A stretch of DNA of 64,000 nucleotides from Thermoanaerobacterium butyriciformans (GCF_017874545.1 NZ_JAGGLT010000012.1:20030-84029), one strand, 5' to 3'; counted from the stretch's first letter, positions 1-10,336 are shown. The notes: generated by a model not told the origin, from the letters alone. A program made the numbers and translations.

Positions 1-2
1 TT

Positions 3-3000
3 AATGAACTTTTAAATGGTTCAAAAGAGACAAGTTTCTACATAAAAAGTGTAAATGTTGAAGATTTGCCAAGTATAAAATACGTCATTACACTTGATGC
101 AGATACAAATTTAATAATGGATACTGCTAAAAAACTTATTGGGACAATGATGCATCCACTTAATAAAGCAGTGATTGACAGAGAAAGAAATATAGTAGTT
201 GAAGGATATGGACTTCTTCAACCGAGGATTGGGGTGGACATTGTCTCTTCCAGTTCGTCTATTTTTTCTACGATATTCGCAGGATATGGCGGTATTGATC
301 CTTATACGACTGCAGTTTCTGATGTTTATCAGGATCTCTTTGGAGAAGGCATTTTTACAGGGAAAGGAATATACGATGTTGCGGTATTTAGAAATATTCT
401 TAAAGATTTGATACCTGATAATTCAGTGCTAAGCCATGATTTGCTTGAAGGTTCTTTTGTGAGAACAGGGCTTGTGACAGATATTTTGTTAATTGATGGT
501 TTTCCGTCAAAGTACAATTCGTATATGATGAGATTACATAGGTGGGTAAGAGGTGACTGGCAGCTTTTACCATGGCTCGCAAAAAGGATTAGAACAAGAA
601 ATGGCGATTACATAGAAAATCCTTTGTCGATAATCTCAAAGTGGAAAATAATCGACAATTTGAGAAGAAGCCTTGTAGCGCCATTTACTCTGCTTCTGTT
701 GTTTATTGGTATTTTGTTGCCAATAAACAGCATGTTAACATACTTACTGGTGCTATTAGTCATGTTTGCACCTTTTATCGTTGGTGTGATTGACATTTTG
801 ATAGGAAAGATTAGATCAAGGTCAAACAACCGCGACAATTTACTCACAAACAGCATTAAAAAAACATTTTATACAGGAGCACTGCAGTTTGCATTTTTGC
901 CATATCAAAGTTATATGATGATGGATGCGATAATAAGGACTCTATACAGAGTCTATATATCAAAGAAAAATCTTTTAGAATGGATAACAGCGGCAGATAT
1001 GGAAAGGCGGCTTAAAAATGATTTTTTGAGTTTTTTAAGCAAAATGTGGATATCGATATTAGTAGGGTTTATTTTTATTCTATCGAGCGCATATTTTAAA
1101 CCGGTTATGTTGTATTATTCTGTGATTATTGCATTAATATGGGTGGTATCGCCTTTCATTGCATATAAGATAAGCTGTCCTATAGCAGAGCACGAATCAA
1201 CTTTGGAAGAATCAGACATTAAAGAGCTAAGGAGATTAGCGAGAAAAACCTGGAGGTATTTTGAGGATTTTGCAACGGAGCAGGATAATTATTTGCCTCC
1301 TGATAATTTCCAACTAGATCCTTATGCAGGAGTAGCAAGGAGGACTTCTCCAACAAATATTGGTTTGTATCTTTCATCTACAATATCAGCTAGAGATTTT
1401 GGATATATTACTACTTCTGAGATGATAGACAGAATCGAAAAGACGGTATCCACCATAGAGAAAATGGAAAAATGGCATGGACATCTTTACAATTGGTATA
1501 AAACAGATAGTCTAGAGCCACTTAAACCATACTATGTCTCTACAGTTGACAGCGGAAATCTTGTTGGATATATGATAGTACTTAAAGAAGGATTAAAAGA
1601 GGTCTTAGACAAGCCTTTAACTGAAAATTTACGGGATGGATTGTTAGACTTGATAAACATATTAAATGAAGGCGTAAAAAACAAAAAAATAAAATTTGAG
1701 ATGCCTAACAGAGATTATACTGTCTGCGATTGGTATCAACACCTTAAGCGGCTAAAAAGTGAATTGGATGGTATAAAATTGGATGACGAGGATGGATGGT
1801 ACCCAAAAACTGTAGAAACTGTCGATTCATTCATTAAAGAATTGGAAGATTTATTGCCAATTGTCAAGAAAGAAAATGAATACGAAAAATTGTTTGATTT
1901 AAATAATGATATTTCATTAAATAGTTTAAAAGTCAGTTATAAAGAAATTATAGATTCACACGCATCTATGGAGGCAGAAGAATTTATAGAGCCATATAAA
2001 AAAATTACATCTTTGATAGACAGGGTACACGATTTGATAGGCAGATTAAGCAATCTTGTTGAAAAGACAGAGTTTAGACCTTTATTTGATACAAGAAGGC
2101 AGCTTTTTTCTATAGGCTACAATATTGAAGATGAAAAATTGACAAAGTCCTATTATGATTTGTTTGCATCAGAGGCAAGGCAGGCTAGTTTTATAGCTAT
2201 AGCAAAAAAAGAAATTGATGTGAAACATTGGTTTAGAATGGGAAGGATGGTAACAGTAGAAAATTATTTAAGGGGCTTAGTTTCTTGGTCAGGAACCATG
2301 TTTGAATATTTTATGCCTCTTTTGATAATGAAGAACTACAAAAATACGCTTTTAGACCAGACATATAAGTTTGTCATCATGATGCAGAAAAAATATGCCC
2401 AAAAGTATGACATACCCTGGGGGATATCTGAATCAGGTTTTTACTCTTTTGATATCAAGCTTAATTATCAGTATAAGGCGTTTGGAGTGCCTTGGATGGG
2501 CCTTAAAAGAGGACTATCCCATGACATTGTGATAGCACCGTATGGAACAATGCTGGCTTTGCAGATAGATCCTCAATCTGTTGTGAAAAACATAAAAAAA
2601 TTAAAAGAACTGGGAATGGAAGGCAAGTATGGTTTTTACGAGGCGATTGATTTTACGCCAGAAAGGATGCCTTATGGGAAAAAATATGCTATAGTTAAAA
2701 GCTTTATGTCGCACCACCTGGGTATGAGCATGTTAGCTTTAAATAACTTCATAAATAAAAATGTGATGCAGAAAAGATTTCATTCAGATCCTTATATAAA
2801 ATCAGTTGAAATATTGCTACAAGAGAGAGTACCAGATGGTACAATGCTGCTTAAAGAAGAAATAGAGGCACAAAGGGAATTTGAAGAGCCAAAGAGGGAA
2901 GAAGTAAAGACAGTGAGAGTGATAGAGGAATTAGATAGCTTTCTTCCACAAGTCCATATTCTCTCAAATGGAGATTACTCTGTGCTTTTAACAGATAGAG

Positions 3001-6000
3001 GTACTGGTTACAGCAAAAAAGAAGGAACAAATATAACAAGGTGGAAAAATAGCCTGGATGAGATTCACGGAACATTTATATTTGTGCAAAACATAAACTC
3101 AAATACTACTTGGTCTACAACGTATGCTCCATTTTATGCAAAAGATGAAAAGTACAAAGTAGTATTTAAGCAAGACATGGCCAAGTTCATAAAGAAGGTT
3201 GGTAATATTGATACTGAGACAGAGGTGATTGTTTCTCCTGAGGATAATGTGGAGATAAGGCGTGTCACATTGAAAAATCATAGTAGTAATTCAAGGACAC
3301 TGGAGGTGACAAGCTATTTTGAACCAGTTTTAAGCGATATTAATGCTGATATAGCCCATCCGGCTTTTAATAAGTTGTTTATAAAAACAGAGATTTTGCT
3401 TGACAGTGATATGATAGTTGCTAACAGAAGACCTAGAGATTTGGGAAAATCATCTTTGTGGGCTGCTCACGCTGTTTCTGTTGAAGGCGGTGAGACAATA
3501 GGTGATACACAGTTTGAGACAGACAGAACAAAGTTTATAGGTAGAGGCAGGACTCTTAGGAATCCCAGGGCTCTTGTAGCAGACAGACCATTATCGAATT
3601 CAGACGGTCCTGTCCTTGATCCTGTCATGTCTTTGAGAAAAAGAATAAAATTGGAACCAAATCAGACAGCTAAAGTAATTTTCATTACTGCTGTGGCAGA
3701 ATCGAAATCTGAGGTTGTAAAACTGGCAAACAAGTATAAAAATGCCGGAGCTACCGAAAGGGCATTTGAAATGTCAGTATCCCGCGGTAAAGTGGAGTTA
3801 GACTATCTCAACTTAAAGTCAGACGAGTTAGGTCTTTTTCAGCAGATGCTGCCCCACATAATATATTTAAGTCCTGTTAGGATGAAAAAGGCAGATTACT
3901 TATTGAAAAATAGAAAAGGCCAGTCTGGACTGTGGGCGTACGGTATATCTGGCGATATTCCAATAGTGCTTTTAGAAATCAGCAAAAAAGAGGAGATACC
4001 AATATTGAAGCAACTGCTGAAGGCTCATGAGTATTGGAGGATGAAAGGATTATATGTAGATTTGGTGATTTTAAATAATGATAAAGGCGGTTACATTGAT
4101 GCATTAGGCGACAAGATTAAGGATGTAATAAGCGGCAGTTTTGCATACAACATAATAGGAGAATATGGTGGTGTATTTCTGCTTAATAAAAGCAATTTAA
4201 AAGATGAAGATTACATTTTATTAAATACTGTTGCAAGGCTTTCGCTTACAGCTGGCATGCCTATTGAAAAGCAACTTGAATATGATGCTGGTGAAAAAGA
4301 TAGTAAATCCAAGTTGCTTGATATAAAAAATGCAGAAAAAAATTACCCTGTTCCGCTGCCAGAAAATATACTACTGCATTACAGCAATGGATATGGTGGG
4401 TTTTCTATGGATGGACATAAATACGTGATAGATTTGGATGGTGACAAGGAGACGCCTATGCCGTGGATAAACGTAATTTCAAATTATAAATTTGGCTTTC
4501 AAGTTTCTGAATCAGGCAGTGGCTACACCTGGTCAGAGAACAGCAGAGAATACAAGATTACACCATGGTCAAACGATCCTGTTTTAGATGAAAGCGGGGA
4601 AATCTTATACATCAGGGATGATTTGACTGGTGCCTTTTGGACGATTACAGCTAAGCCCATAAGAGATGGTGGACAGTATATTGCAGAGCATGGATTTGGA
4701 CACACATTGTTTAAGCATGTTTGCTCAGGAATAAGTCATGAAATGTTAGAGTTTGTACCAATGAATGATACAGTTAAGATATCGCTTGTAAAACTTAAAA
4801 ATATTAGCGGTGAAAAAAGGATGTTAAGTCTATACTATTATGTAAAGCCTGTATTGGGTGTCTTTGAAAATTTAACATCCCCTTATATAGTGACGGAAAT
4901 GAACAAAGACATGAATGCGCTGCTTATGAGAAACGTGTTTAATGAAGATTTCCCTGACAGGATATCTTTTGTAAGTGCGTCTTATAAAATACAATCATAT
5001 ACGGGAAACATGTCGGAATTTCTGGGACCTGATTTTGACACCAAGCGACCAGAATCATTAAAAAGAGAATCTCTATCGAATAATGTTGGAGTTGGGTTTA
5101 GTCCATGTGCTGCAGTACAAATTAATGTCGATTTAGAAGAAAATGAGGAAAAAGAGCTGGTATTTTTGCTGGGAACAGGCATGTCGACAGATGATGTCAG
5201 CCGCATAATAAATTATTACAAAAATCTGGATAATGTGAAAGAAGCTTTGAGTTATGTGGATACGTTTTGGAACAATTTTGTTGGAACAATACAGGTAAGC
5301 ACGCCTGATAAGTCAATGGACTTACTATTAAACGGATGGCTCCTTTATCAGACCATATCCTGCAGAATATGGGCAAGATCTGCATTTTATCAATCAGGAG
5401 GTGCATATGGTTTTAGAGATCAGCTGCAGGATACTATGAATGTGGTATATGTGGCACCGGAACTTACGAGGGCTCAAATATTAAATGCCTGTGCACATCA
5501 ATTCAAAGAAGGAGATGTTCTTCATTGGTGGCATCCGGGTACAGATAGAGGCATAAGGACAAAATATTCAGACGATCTTCTCTGGTTGCCTTATGCTGTA
5601 GCGGATTACGTAAGCGTGACAGGTGACACGGAAATACTAAATGTTAAAATGCCTTTTTTGGACGAAGAACTGCTAAAGGATGAAGAAGACGAAAGGTATG
5701 GCAAACCAGTAGTATCAGATGAAGTTGCGACAGTTTATGAGCATTGCATAAGAGCCATAGAACATTCATTGAAATTTGGTCAGCATGGAATACCACTGAT
5801 GGGTTCTGGCGACTGGAATGATGGAATGAACATGGTGGGCAACAAAGGAAAAGGTGAGAGCATATGGCTTGGGTGGTTTATGTATGTTACACTTAAAAAG
5901 TTTATACAAGTTTGTATTGAAAATAACGACTACGAGAGGGTTGAAAAATACAAAAAGGTTGCCGATGACATAATCAAATCAATTGAAGAAAATGGATGGG

Positions 6001-6797
6001 ACGGAAGCTGGTATAGAAGGGCATACTTTGACAGCGGAATTCCGCTTGGTTCTAGTCAAAACAATGAATGCAAAATAGATTCAATAGCACAGTCATGGGC
6101 TGCAATATCTGGTGCAGCCAAATGGGATAGAGTAAAAGAAGCGCTTGATGCGTTGGAAAATTACTTGATAGATTATGACAATGCCATTATAAAGCTTCTG
6201 TCTCCACCTTTTGACAAAGGTGATCTAAACCCCGGCTATATTAAAGGATATGTACCTGGTGTTAGGGAAAATGGCGGTCAGTATACACATGCAGCAATAT
6301 GGGCTATAATGGCATATGCTGTAGTTGGCGATGGGGATAAAGCGTATAGGCTTTATTCCATGATAAATCCAATAAATCATTCCAGGACGCCTATTGAAAA
6401 CTCTAAGTATAAAGTTGAGCCTTATGTCATGGCTGCCGACGTCTACGCAGTAGAACCAAACACAGGTAGAGGGGGCTGGACATGGTACACTGGTTCTTCT
6501 GGATGGATGTACAGAGTAGCAATTGAGCACATATTAGGATTTAAGAAAGAAAAAGATATGGTTGTTATAGATCCATGTGTGCCTAAAGATTGGACGAAAT
6601 ACAAAATAGAATATATATACAAAAATAATACTAAATATATAATACAGATAGAAAATCCTGAAAGGGTAAACAGAGGTGTACAGGAGATCAATGTTGATGG
6701 AAAGATAATGAATGACAATAAAATTGCTCTCAAGGATGACGGGCAGACACATCACGTATCTGCGATGATGGGAACGAAAATATCAGTTAAAGCGTAA
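3..6797 (+). CDS. Cyclic beta-1,2-glucan synthase-like protein (5' partial)
   Basis: The frame is open from the first bases, so the N-terminus lies outside the window; a TTG at 66 is not the true start. About 2,260 codons remain, and full-length relatives have roughly 2,800 residues. In order: the end of a GT2/GT84-type glycosyltransferase domain with an LDADTN aspartate motif at the left edge and membrane segments around residues 205-245 and 330-370 (numbered from base 66); a glycoamylase-like middle domain (WGISESG, KSFMSHHLG), corresponding to the transglycosylation/cyclization part described for such enzymes; and a C-terminal GH94-type phosphorylase domain with the catalytic signature GSGDWNDGMN near residue 1914. 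The family makes cyclic beta-1,2-glucans from UDP-glucose at the membrane. The domain order is seen; the product is inferred from the family. A terminator follows at once. Confidence 0.88.
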   Translation, partial: NELLNGSKETSFYIKSVNVEDLPSIKYVITLDADTNLIMDTAKKLIGTMMHPLNKAVIDRERNIVVEGYGLLQPRIGVDIVSSSSSIFSTIFAGYGGIDPYTTAVSDVYQDLFGEGIFTGKGIYDVAVFRNILKDLIPDNSVLSHDLLEGSFVRTGLVTDILLIDGFPSKYNSYMMRLHRWVRGDWQLLPWLAKRIRTRNGDYIENPLSIISKWKIIDNLRRSLVAPFTLLLLFIGILLPINSMLTYLLVLLVMFAPFIVGVIDILIGKIRSRSNNRDNLLTNSIKKTFYTGALQFAFLPYQSYMMMDAIIRTLYRVYISKKNLLEWITAADMERRLKNDFLSFLSKMWISILVGFIFILSSAYFKPVMLYYSVIIALIWVVSPFIAYKISCPIAEHESTLEESDIKELRRLARKTWRYFEDFATEQDNYLPPDNFQLDPYAGVARRTSPTNIGLYLSSTISARDFGYITTSEMIDRIEKTVSTIEKMEKWHGHLYNWYKTDSLEPLKPYYVSTVDSGNLVGYMIVLKEGLKEVLDKPLTENLRDGLLDLINILNEGVKNKKIKFEMPNRDYTVCDWYQHLKRLKSELDGIKLDDEDGWYPKTVETVDSFIKELEDLLPIVKKENEYEKLFDLNNDISLNSLKVSYKEIIDSHASMEAEEFIEPYKKITSLIDRVHDLIGRLSNLVEKTEFRPLFDTRRQLFSIGYNIEDEKLTKSYYDLFASEARQASFIAIAKKEIDVKHWFRMGRMVTVENYLRGLVSWSGTMFEYFMPLLIMKNYKNTLLDQTYKFVIMMQKKYAQKYDIPWGISESGFYSFDIKLNYQYKAFGVPWMGLKRGLSHDIVIAPYGTMLALQIDPQSVVKNIKKLKELGMEGKYGFYEAIDFTPERMPYGKKYAIVKSFMSHHLGMSMLALNNFINKNVMQKRFHSDPYIKSVEILLQERVPDGTMLLKEEIEAQREFEEPKREEVKTVRVIEELDSFLPQVHILSNGDYSVLLTDRGTGYSKKEGTNITRWKNSLDEIHGTFIFVQNINSNTTWSTTYAPFYAKDEKYKVVFKQDMAKFIKKVGNIDTETEVIVSPEDNVEIRRVTLKNHSSNSRTLEVTSYFEPVLSDINADIAHPAFNKLFIKTEILLDSDMIVANRRPRDLGKSSLWAAHAVSVEGGETIGDTQFETDRTKFIGRGRTLRNPRALVADRPLSNSDGPVLDPVMSLRKRIKLEPNQTAKVIFITAVAESKSEVVKLANKYKNAGATERAFEMSVSRGKVELDYLNLKSDELGLFQQMLPHIIYLSPVRMKKADYLLKNRKGQSGLWAYGISGDIPIVLLEISKKEEIPILKQLLKAHEYWRMKGLYVDLVILNNDKGGYIDALGDKIKDVISGSFAYNIIGEYGGVFLLNKSNLKDEDYILLNTVARLSLTAGMPIEKQLEYDAGEKDSKSKLLDIKNAEKNYPVPLPENILLHYSNGYGGFSMDGHKYVIDLDGDKETPMPWINVISNYKFGFQVSESGSGYTWSENSREYKITPWSNDPVLDESGEILYIRDDLTGAFWTITAKPIRDGGQYIAEHGFGHTLFKHVCSGISHEMLEFVPMNDTVKISLVKLKNISGEKRMLSLYYYVKPVLGVFENLTSPYIVTEMNKDMNALLMRNVFNEDFPDRISFVSASYKIQSYTGNMSEFLGPDFDTKRPESLKRESLSNNVGVGFSPCAAVQINVDLEENEEKELVFLLGTGMSTDDVSRIINYYKNLDNVKEALSYVDTFWNNFVGTIQVSTPDKSMDLLLNGWLLYQTISCRIWARSAFYQSGGAYGFRDQLQDTMNVVYVAPELTRAQILNACAHQFKEGDVLHWWHPGTDRGIRTKYSDDLLWLPYAVADYVSVTGDTEILNVKMPFLDEELLKDEEDERYGKPVVSDEVATVYEHCIRAIEHSLKFGQHGIPLMGSGDWNDGMNMVGNKGKGESIWLGWFMYVTLKKFIQVCIENNDYERVEKYKKVADDIIKSIEENGWDGSWYRRAYFDSGIPLGSSQNNECKIDSIAQSWAAISGAAKWDRVKEALDALENYLIDYDNAIIKLLSPPFDKGDLNPGYIKGYVPGVRENGGQYTHAAIWAIMAYAVVGDGDKAYRLYSMINPINHSRTPIENSKYKVEPYVMAADVYAVEPNTGRGGWTWYTGSSGWMYRVAIEHILGFKKEKDMVVIDPCVPKDWTKYKIEYIYKNNTKYIIQIENPERVNRGVQEINVDGKIMNDNKIALKDDGQTHHVSAMMGTKISVKA

Positions 6798-6799
6798 AA

Positions 6800-6834
6800 A
6801 TCAGCGGATGAAGTATATTCATCTGCTGATTTTG
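6800..6834 (+). terminator. Intrinsic terminator after the glucan synthase gene
   Basis: Stem of about 13 bp (ATCAGCGGATGAA pairing with TTCATCTGCTGAT, one G-T pair) with a five-base loop, followed by a short T-rich run. Confidence 0.8.
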
Positions 6835-6860
6835 TTTATAGTATTTTATTAAAATAATTA

Positions 6861-6889
6861 TTGACTTTTTGTAATATGTGTTATATTAT
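6861..6889 (+). promoter_or_regulatory. Sigma-A promoter of the GntR/YtrA operon
   Basis: TTGACT at 6861-6866 and TATTAT at 6884-6889 with a 17-base spacer. The -10 box lies inside the palindrome at 6871-6907. Confidence 0.75.
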
Positions 6890-6907
6890 AAATATAACAC
6901 ATATTAC
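6871..6907. promoter_or_regulatory. Perfect palindromic operator, probably for the YtrA-type repressor
   Basis: GTAATATGTGTTATATT is followed by ATA and then by its exact reverse complement: 17-base arms with a 3-base centre. It covers the -10 region of the promoter just upstream of the GntR gene. Autoregulation through a palindrome at the promoter is known for YtrA-subfamily regulators. That this regulator binds here is inferred from position and symmetry. Confidence 0.75.
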
Positions 6908-6927
6908 ACGTGAGGTGAAGTTTAATA

Positions 6928-7308
6928 TTGCTATTAAGAATAGAATTTGAGTCAGATATACCTATATATATGCAAATAAAAAATCAGATAATAGAAGGGA
7001 TAGCATTGGGGATGCTTAAAGAAGGTGATGAATTGCCTTCTATACGACAGTTGGCAAGTGATTTTGGAATAAATCTTCACACGGTTAAAAAAGCCTATGA
7101 CATTTTGAAAGATGAAGGATTTTTAAGTGTTCACAGGAGAAAAGGCTATGTTGTAACTAAAAATGCTTCTGCCGATGACAATTTTATTGAGGAATTGAAA
7201 AAGGATCTTCAACCTATATTGGCGAATGCATTCTCAAGAGGGATGACGGAGGATGAAATATTAAAGATATGTAGAGAAATATTGGAGCAGTTTAAAAATG
7301 GAATGTAG
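6928..7308 (+). CDS. GntR-family transcriptional regulator, YtrA subfamily
   Basis: At 126 aa this is the short YtrA type: an N-terminal winged helix-turn-helix (residues about 10-75, containing DELPSIRQLASDFGIN and HTVKKAYDIL) and only about 40 residues of C-terminal helix, with no effector-binding domain. Start is TTG, placed by GAGGTGA about 10 bases upstream. The gene leads a three-gene set with two membrane proteins, the usual setting for YtrA regulators, which commonly repress neighbouring membrane or transporter genes. The large palindrome over its promoter suggests it represses its own operon. The inducing signal cannot be read from the sequence. Confidence 0.88.
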   Translation: MLLRIEFESDIPIYMQIKNQIIEGIALGMLKEGDELPSIRQLASDFGINLHTVKKAYDILKDEGFLSVHRRKGYVVTKNASADDNFIEELKKDLQPILANAFSRGMTEDEILKICREILEQFKNGM

Positions 7309-7321
7309 GAGGTTTATAGAA

Positions 7322-8425
7322 ATGAATATGCTATATTATATTAATCTTTTAATGCCATATTTCATATTAATTGTAATAGGAGTCATTACGCCATTCATTA
7401 CTCGTAAAACTATTGTATTTGGTGTGCATGTTCCTAAGGATTTTTTAAATGATAAAGAGATTCAGGGGATTAAAACTTTGTATATAATAAATTTTTTGAC
7501 TGTAAGCTTAGTATTTATGATTCTTGTAGTCATAAGGATGAAAAATATAAATTTTGCTGTTGGTGGTATTTTTATTGAAGTAATCATAATGTTTGCAATG
7601 TATATGAAAGCTCACTATGAAGTATATGCTTTGAAATCTAAAAGAGAGTGGAGTAAAGGAAAAAAAGAAATTGCGGTTGTAGACATGGACTTTAGGAAAG
7701 AAAAGATAGTTGTATTCTCTTTATGGTTTTTATTGCCTGCAGCAATAATAATTTTAACATTAGTTGTAGGTATATATATGTATCCGAATATACCACAAAG
7801 GATACCTATGCATTTTAATTTTCGTGGCGAAGCCGATTCATTTGCAAAGAAGTCGATTATGTCGGTATTTTCAATCAGCATTGTACAACTGATTATGACG
7901 ATTTTGATGTTTGTTTCATATAAAATGATAGAATTAGCAAAACAGCAGATAGATCCATCAGACCCGGAATTATCGAAAGAAAAAAATCTTAAGTTTAGAA
8001 GAATATGGTCTGGTTTTGTTGTTTTTGTTTCTACCTTAATAAATGCCATTTTAATGGGCACAGCGTTTATTGTTTATGGAGTAATAAGAGACTGGCAAAG
8101 CAAAATAGCTATTTTTTCTATATTGCCGGGGCTAATCATAGCAATTGCTGCAATAGTTATATCTGTAATGACTGGTCAAGGAGGTGAAAGGATCAAGATA
8201 GATAGAGAAAATGATAAGCCGAGTTCGGTGGATAGAGATGATGATAGATATTGGAAAGGAGGCTTGATTTATTATAACCCGGATGATCCAGCATTATTTG
8301 TTGAGAAGAGATTTGGCGTAGGCTGGACTGTCAATTTTGCAAGGCCGTCTATATGGGTCGGTATAATAGTTCTGATATTGATAATCGTGTCAATAAGTAT
8401 GATAAACGTAAATGTGATGAAATAA
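7322..8425 (+). CDS. DUF1648/DUF5808 multi-pass membrane protein
   Basis: Protein of 367 aa with about eight hydrophobic segments. The central motif IPMHFNFRGEADSF is the DUF1648 signature found in SdpI-type immunity/signalling proteins. The C-terminal stretch with DDRYWKGGLIYYNPDDP matches DUF5808. I chose ATG 7322, preceded by TAGGAGG; an in-frame ATG at 7298 would overlap the gntR end and lacks a site. It follows the YtrA-type regulator directly and precedes a YhfC-type protein. In the SdpI family such proteins act in antimicrobial peptide resistance; for this member the role is unknown. Confidence 0.8.
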   Translation: MNMLYYINLLMPYFILIVIGVITPFITRKTIVFGVHVPKDFLNDKEIQGIKTLYIINFLTVSLVFMILVVIRMKNINFAVGGIFIEVIIMFAMYMKAHYEVYALKSKREWSKGKKEIAVVDMDFRKEKIVVFSLWFLLPAAIIILTLVVGIYMYPNIPQRIPMHFNFRGEADSFAKKSIMSVFSISIVQLIMTILMFVSYKMIELAKQQIDPSDPELSKEKNLKFRRIWSGFVVFVSTLINAILMGTAFIVYGVIRDWQSKIAIFSILPGLIIAIAAIVISVMTGQGGERIKIDRENDKPSSVDRDDDRYWKGGLIYYNPDDPALFVEKRFGVGWTVNFARPSIWVGIIVLILIIVSISMINVNVMK

Positions 8426-8447
8426 AATTGTGAGGGAGAAATTTATT

Positions 8448-9218
8448 ATGGTTAATGATTTAAAAATGGCTTTCATTATTATTTCAATAATCTTCTCGAT
8501 CTTGATTCCTGCCTTTGCTGTTGCTTACTCATATAAAAGGTTTAAAATTTCATTTAAGGCTTTGTTTACAGGTGCTTTGATTTTTATTGTATTTGCTTTG
8601 ATTTTAGAATCAACACTTCACTCTTTTATATTCAAATATACTGCCATAATACATCATCCTTATGCGTATGCATTTTATGGTGCATGTGCTGCTGCTATAT
8701 TTGAGGAATTTGGAAGGTTAATAGGTTTTAAGACTATACTTAAGAAGTATCGAAATTGGAAAGATGGTTTAAGTTATGGCTTAGGACATGGCGGGACAGA
8801 GGCTATCATTATCGGTGGAATCAGCAATATCAATAATTTAATATATTCATTCATGATAAATTCTGGTTCACTTGAAGCCCTAAAAGCAAAATTACCGTTT
8901 GGAACAGTTGATCAAATAAAGAATGCAATAATTAATACACCTTCATACATGTTTTTAATCAGCGGTTTTGAAAGATTGTTTGCTTTTACACTGCAAATAG
9001 CACTCTCGATTTTAGTTCTTTATAGCGTAAAAAGTGGCAGATATAAGTATTTTATATATGCACTTTTACTGCATTTCATAACGGATATATTTGCTGCATT
9101 ATATCAAGCAAAAGTTCTTAAAAGTATTTTTGTTGTAGAGATTATTGTCTTTGTGATAGCTGTATTTTCATTTGTGTTTATTGTCAAATCAAAAAAGATT
9201 GTAGAGAAAATTTTGTAG
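8448..9218 (+). CDS. YhfC family intramembrane metalloprotease-like protein
   Basis: Membrane protein of 256 aa with about seven hydrophobic helices. EEFGRLIGF (near residue 80) and GLGHGGTEA (near residue 112), plus a later HFITDIFAA, are the conserved Glu/His/Asp positions of the YhfC family, which is related to CPBP-type intramembrane proteases. ATG 8448 is preferred because GAGGGA sits 10 bases upstream; an upstream GTG at 8430 overlaps that site. It is the last gene of the YtrA-led set, only 22 bases after the DUF1648 gene. Substrate unknown; protease activity is a family prediction. Confidence 0.8.
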   Translation: MVNDLKMAFIIISIIFSILIPAFAVAYSYKRFKISFKALFTGALIFIVFALILESTLHSFIFKYTAIIHHPYAYAFYGACAAAIFEEFGRLIGFKTILKKYRNWKDGLSYGLGHGGTEAIIIGGISNINNLIYSFMINSGSLEALKAKLPFGTVDQIKNAIINTPSYMFLISGFERLFAFTLQIALSILVLYSVKSGRYKYFIYALLLHFITDIFAALYQAKVLKSIFVVEIIVFVIAVFSFVFIVKSKKIVEKIL

Positions 9219-9379
9219 AAAAATTAATACTTTATTTACAATTTGTTCCATATGAAACAATTTATTAAAATAGCTTTTCATAAAAATTAATACAAAATTT
9301 ATATTTTAGTGCTTGAAATTGAAAATTAAATGGCTAATATTAGAATTAGAGATAATATCAAGAAAGGGGATGCATAAAT

Positions 9380-10336
9380 ATGGATGCATCGGTAATTTCA
9401 ATCCTAAGTACGGTTTTTATGGTTGTATTTGCCATTGAGGCTATTTGGTGGATTGTGTGGATGGCAATATCTGTAACCAGAAAGATTTTCGCTAACTTCT
9501 ATTTCATGCTTGTAACATTTATAATTTGGGGTGTTATAGGGATAATAACAATCATAAGAATGAATCCTAATTATGCAATAATTGATGTCATATTGGCTAT
9601 CGTACCATTCATTATACTTCCAGGTATGGTAAAAATTATCACAGAATATCAAAGAGGTGTTTTATTTCGTTTTGGTAAATTATCTGGCTTGCTGGGACCC
9701 GGTTTTAATGTGATATTTCCATTTGGTATAGATAAGGTAATAAAAGTTGATTTGAGGACATTTACAATCGATGTTGCAAAGCAAGAAGTTATTACAAAGG
9801 ATAATGTCCCTGTAAATGTTGATGCTGTCGTGTACTTTAATGTTTTAGATCCTATCCTTGCCATAACAAAGGTTGCGAATTATACACAAAGTACGACGCT
9901 TCTAGGTCAAACTATATTGAGATCAATTCTTGGTCAACATGAACTTGATGAAATGTTGGCAAAGCGAGCTGAACTGAATGAAAAGCTCAGAGAATTGCTG
10001 GATGAAGCGACAGACCCTTGGGGTATCAAGGTTACAGCAGTTGAGATAAAGAGCATTGAGCTTCCAGATACGATGAAAAGGGCAATGGCAAAACAGGCAG
10101 AAGCAGAGAGAGAAAGGCGTGCAAAAGTTATATTTGCAGATGGCGAATTTCAAGCATCGCAAAAACTTAAAGAAGCAGCTTCTGTCATATCGGCAGAACC
10201 TGCTGCACTGCAGTTAAGGTACCTTCAGACACTCCCTGAAATAGCTGCAGAAAAAAATTCTACAATTCTGTTTCCAATACCTATAGAGCTTTTTAATATT
10301 TTTACTAAACTGACAGAAAGCAAAAAAGGCGAATAA
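9380..10336 (+). CDS. SPFH/Band 7 (slipin, stomatin-like) membrane protein
   Basis: 318 aa. An SPFH domain (about residues 85-250) starts with EYQRGVLFRFGKL and includes PGFNVIFPFG and the slipin-type run ILRSILGQHELDEML, followed by a charged helix with MKRAMAKQAEAERERRAKV typical of oligomerising stomatins. The N-terminal 85 residues hold three hydrophobic segments, more than the single anchor of common slipins of about 250 aa. A strong AAGAAAGGGGA site supports ATG 9380. No NfeD partner gene is adjacent. The family organises membrane microdomains; a specific role here is unknown. The gene appears monocistronic, ending in a terminator. Confidence 0.87.
   Translation: MDASVISILSTVFMVVFAIEAIWWIVWMAISVTRKIFANFYFMLVTFIIWGVIGIITIIRMNPNYAIIDVILAIVPFIILPGMVKIITEYQRGVLFRFGKLSGLLGPGFNVIFPFGIDKVIKVDLRTFTIDVAKQEVITKDNVPVNVDAVVYFNVLDPILAITKVANYTQSTTLLGQTILRSILGQHELDEMLAKRAELNEKLRELLDEATDPWGIKVTAVEIKSIELPDTMKRAMAKQAEAERERRAKVIFADGEFQASQKLKEAASVISAEPAALQLRYLQTLPEIAAEKNSTILFPIPIELFNIFTKLTESKKGE

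Noticed and set aside
199..6755. Many open frames of 60-100 codons on both strands inside the large first gene
   Set aside because: They lie entirely inside a strongly coding frame with recognisable domains and have no ribosome sites or family features.
7615..8061. Minus-strand frame of 148 codons opposite the DUF1648 gene
   Set aside because: Composition (Ile/Lys/Thr-rich) is that of an antisense shadow of a membrane protein; no site or homology is apparent.
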